NCBI RefSeq assembly: GCF_902832885.1
Contig: NZ_CADFDK010000002.1
Span: 434,001-498,000 of the forward strand
Direction of reading: 5' to 3'
Length of the DNA: 64,000 bases
Origin: Burkholderia seminalis DSM 23518
GTDB taxonomy: Bacteria; Pseudomonadota; Gammaproteobacteria; Burkholderiales; Burkholderiaceae
Numbering within the stretch: position 1 is the stretch's first letter; the number at the start of each line of letters is the position of its first letter. Under the pieces are notes generated by a model. That model was not told where the DNA came from. It ran no database searches and saw only the letters and a program-made list of their open reading frames with translations. A program made the translations under genes and the position numbers. Of this stretch, positions 63,196 through 64,000 are shown in pieces.

Positions 63196-64000
63196 GCGGC
63201 CTCCGGGCGCGTGCGGCGCGGACGTGCGGTGCGGGGCGCACGCGATGCCCGCTCGCTGCGCAGCCGGTCGCCGCGCAGCAGCGCGTCATGCGCGGTGGCG
63301 TCGTGAAAGATCACGTCGCCGAGCAGCGTGCGCGTCGTGCGGTGCAGCGCGTCGAGCAGTGCATCGACGGCTGCCGTGCGCGGCTTGCCGGCCGGCGTCG
63401 CGACGCCGAAGGCGAACGGAATGTCGACGTCGAGCGGACGCGCGACGACGCCGTCCACCGGCAGCGCGACACCGGTGGCCGGATCGACGATGCCGATTCC
63501 GATGCCCGCGCGCGCGGCCATCACCGCATTCAGCGACGCATTGGTTTCGACGAACACACGCGCGTCGACGCGTGCGGCGGCGAACGCCGCGTCGATTCGC
63601 TGGCGCAGCCGGTGCCGGTTCGCGACCGTCACGATGCGGCGGCGCGCGAGGTCGCGCAGCGCGATGCGTGGCTTCGCCGCGAGCGGATCGCCGGCGGGCA
63701 GCACGGCGACGCAAGGCGTCTGCGCGATCCAGTGCACGTCGAGCCCGGCATGCGCCATCGGCAGCGTGACGACGCCGACGTCGGCCGTGCCGGCCAGCAC
63801 TTCGTGCACGACATGCTCGGCTGACTCGCTGCGCAACTGGTAATGCGGCGCGTGCACGTCGTCGGGCAGCGCGGCCAGCGCGGCCGGCACGAGCGTGGCC
63901 GCGAGCGACGGCGTCGCCGCGATGCGTACCGGTTCGGCCGTTGCGTCGCCGAGCGCGCGAGCACGCGCCTCGATCGCGCGCAGGCCGACCAGCGAGCGCT
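63192..64000 (-). CDS. LysR-family regulator (5' end outside window)
   Basis: The minus frame is open to the right edge. It gives 268 codons of effector domain: ARALGDATAEPVRIAATPSLAAT, VLAGTADVGVVTLPMAHAGLDVHWI and SLNAVMAARAGIGIGIVDP, typical of CysB/NocR-like LysR proteins. The helix-turn-helix lies beyond 64000. Its stop overlaps the ATG of the monooxygenase gene, so here the regulator is the first gene of its own operon rather than divergent. A basic C-terminal tail of about 20 residues (Arg-rich) is unusual. Confidence 0.87.
   Translation of the reverse strand, partial: RSLVGLRAIEARARALGDATAEPVRIAATPSLAATLVPAALAALPDDVHAPHYQLRSESAEHVVHEVLAGTADVGVVTLPMAHAGLDVHWIAQTPCVAVLPAGDPLAAKPRIALRDLARRRIVTVANRHRLRQRIDAAFAAARVDARVFVETNASLNAVMAARAGIGIGIVDPATGVALPVDGVVARPLDVDIPFAFGVATPAGKPRTAAVDALLDALHRTTRTLLGDVIFHDATAHDALLRGDRLRSERASRAPRTARPRRTRPEAA

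Overview
The window is GC-rich, densely coding DNA of Burkholderia type. The strongest marker is a convergent pair, rpfR (33258-35261, PAS-GGDEF-EAL) and rpfF (35310-36173). This is the BDSF (cis-2-dodecenoic acid) signalling pair known from the Burkholderia cepacia complex. An OpcP-type porin, many LysR regulators and mostly accessory catabolic operons suggest a secondary chromosome. I found no rRNA, tRNA, CRISPR array, insertion sequence or prophage.

Left end, 1-12302: an organosulfur-scavenging island, the most interesting part. A leftward arm encodes a DszB-like protein and an SsuA/SsuC-type importer. A rightward operon encodes a flavin-dependent (LLM) monooxygenase, a second DszB-like protein, TonB-ExbB-ExbD, a third DszB-like protein and an MFS transporter. 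A TonB-dependent receptor follows. The two arms diverge from a 439-bp region that holds two sigma-54-type -24/-12 promoters facing outward around a cluster of TGT-N10-ACA activator-type sites. A third sigma-54-type promoter with the same half-sites precedes the receptor. The receptor gene has a G7 tract in its signal-peptide region that puts its start out of frame. Two DszB-like proteins keep the Cys/His/Arg catalytic set of DszB desulfinase; the third has Ser and Ile instead of Cys and His.

12384-24643: a LysR-M20 amidohydrolase-binding protein-porin unit, a medium-chain reductase with a divergent LysR gene, a 5'-truncated SDR remnant, and a second sulfur operon. That operon has a lipoprotein sulfatase, an exported formylglycine-generating enzyme, a MetQ-like lipoprotein and a YkgJ-type cysteine-cluster protein.

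24654-32697: a membrane protein, then a LysR-controlled UPF0317 hydro-lyase, an MFS transporter and a fused 5-oxoprolinase, which together suggest pyroglutamate or D-glutamate use. 33258-36173: the BDSF pair.

36594-51613: a transglutaminase-like protein, AraC/MFS, pdxI-type aldo-keto reductase with LysR, a TetR-controlled reductase and PEP-mutase pair with a very clear double operator, a MarR gene with an operator inside its promoter, YciI, GST, HAD, and an ornithine cyclodeaminase-like plus DSD1-family amino acid pair with LysR.

51614-64000: a decayed junction of two gene tails, a DUF2760-Hsp70-Hsp70 operon, citrulline/ornithine catabolism with a divergent Lrp regulator, and a flavin monooxygenase with two carboxymuconolactone-decarboxylase-like proteins and a LysR gene cut by the window edge. 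Several convergent gene pairs are separated by strong perfect hairpins.
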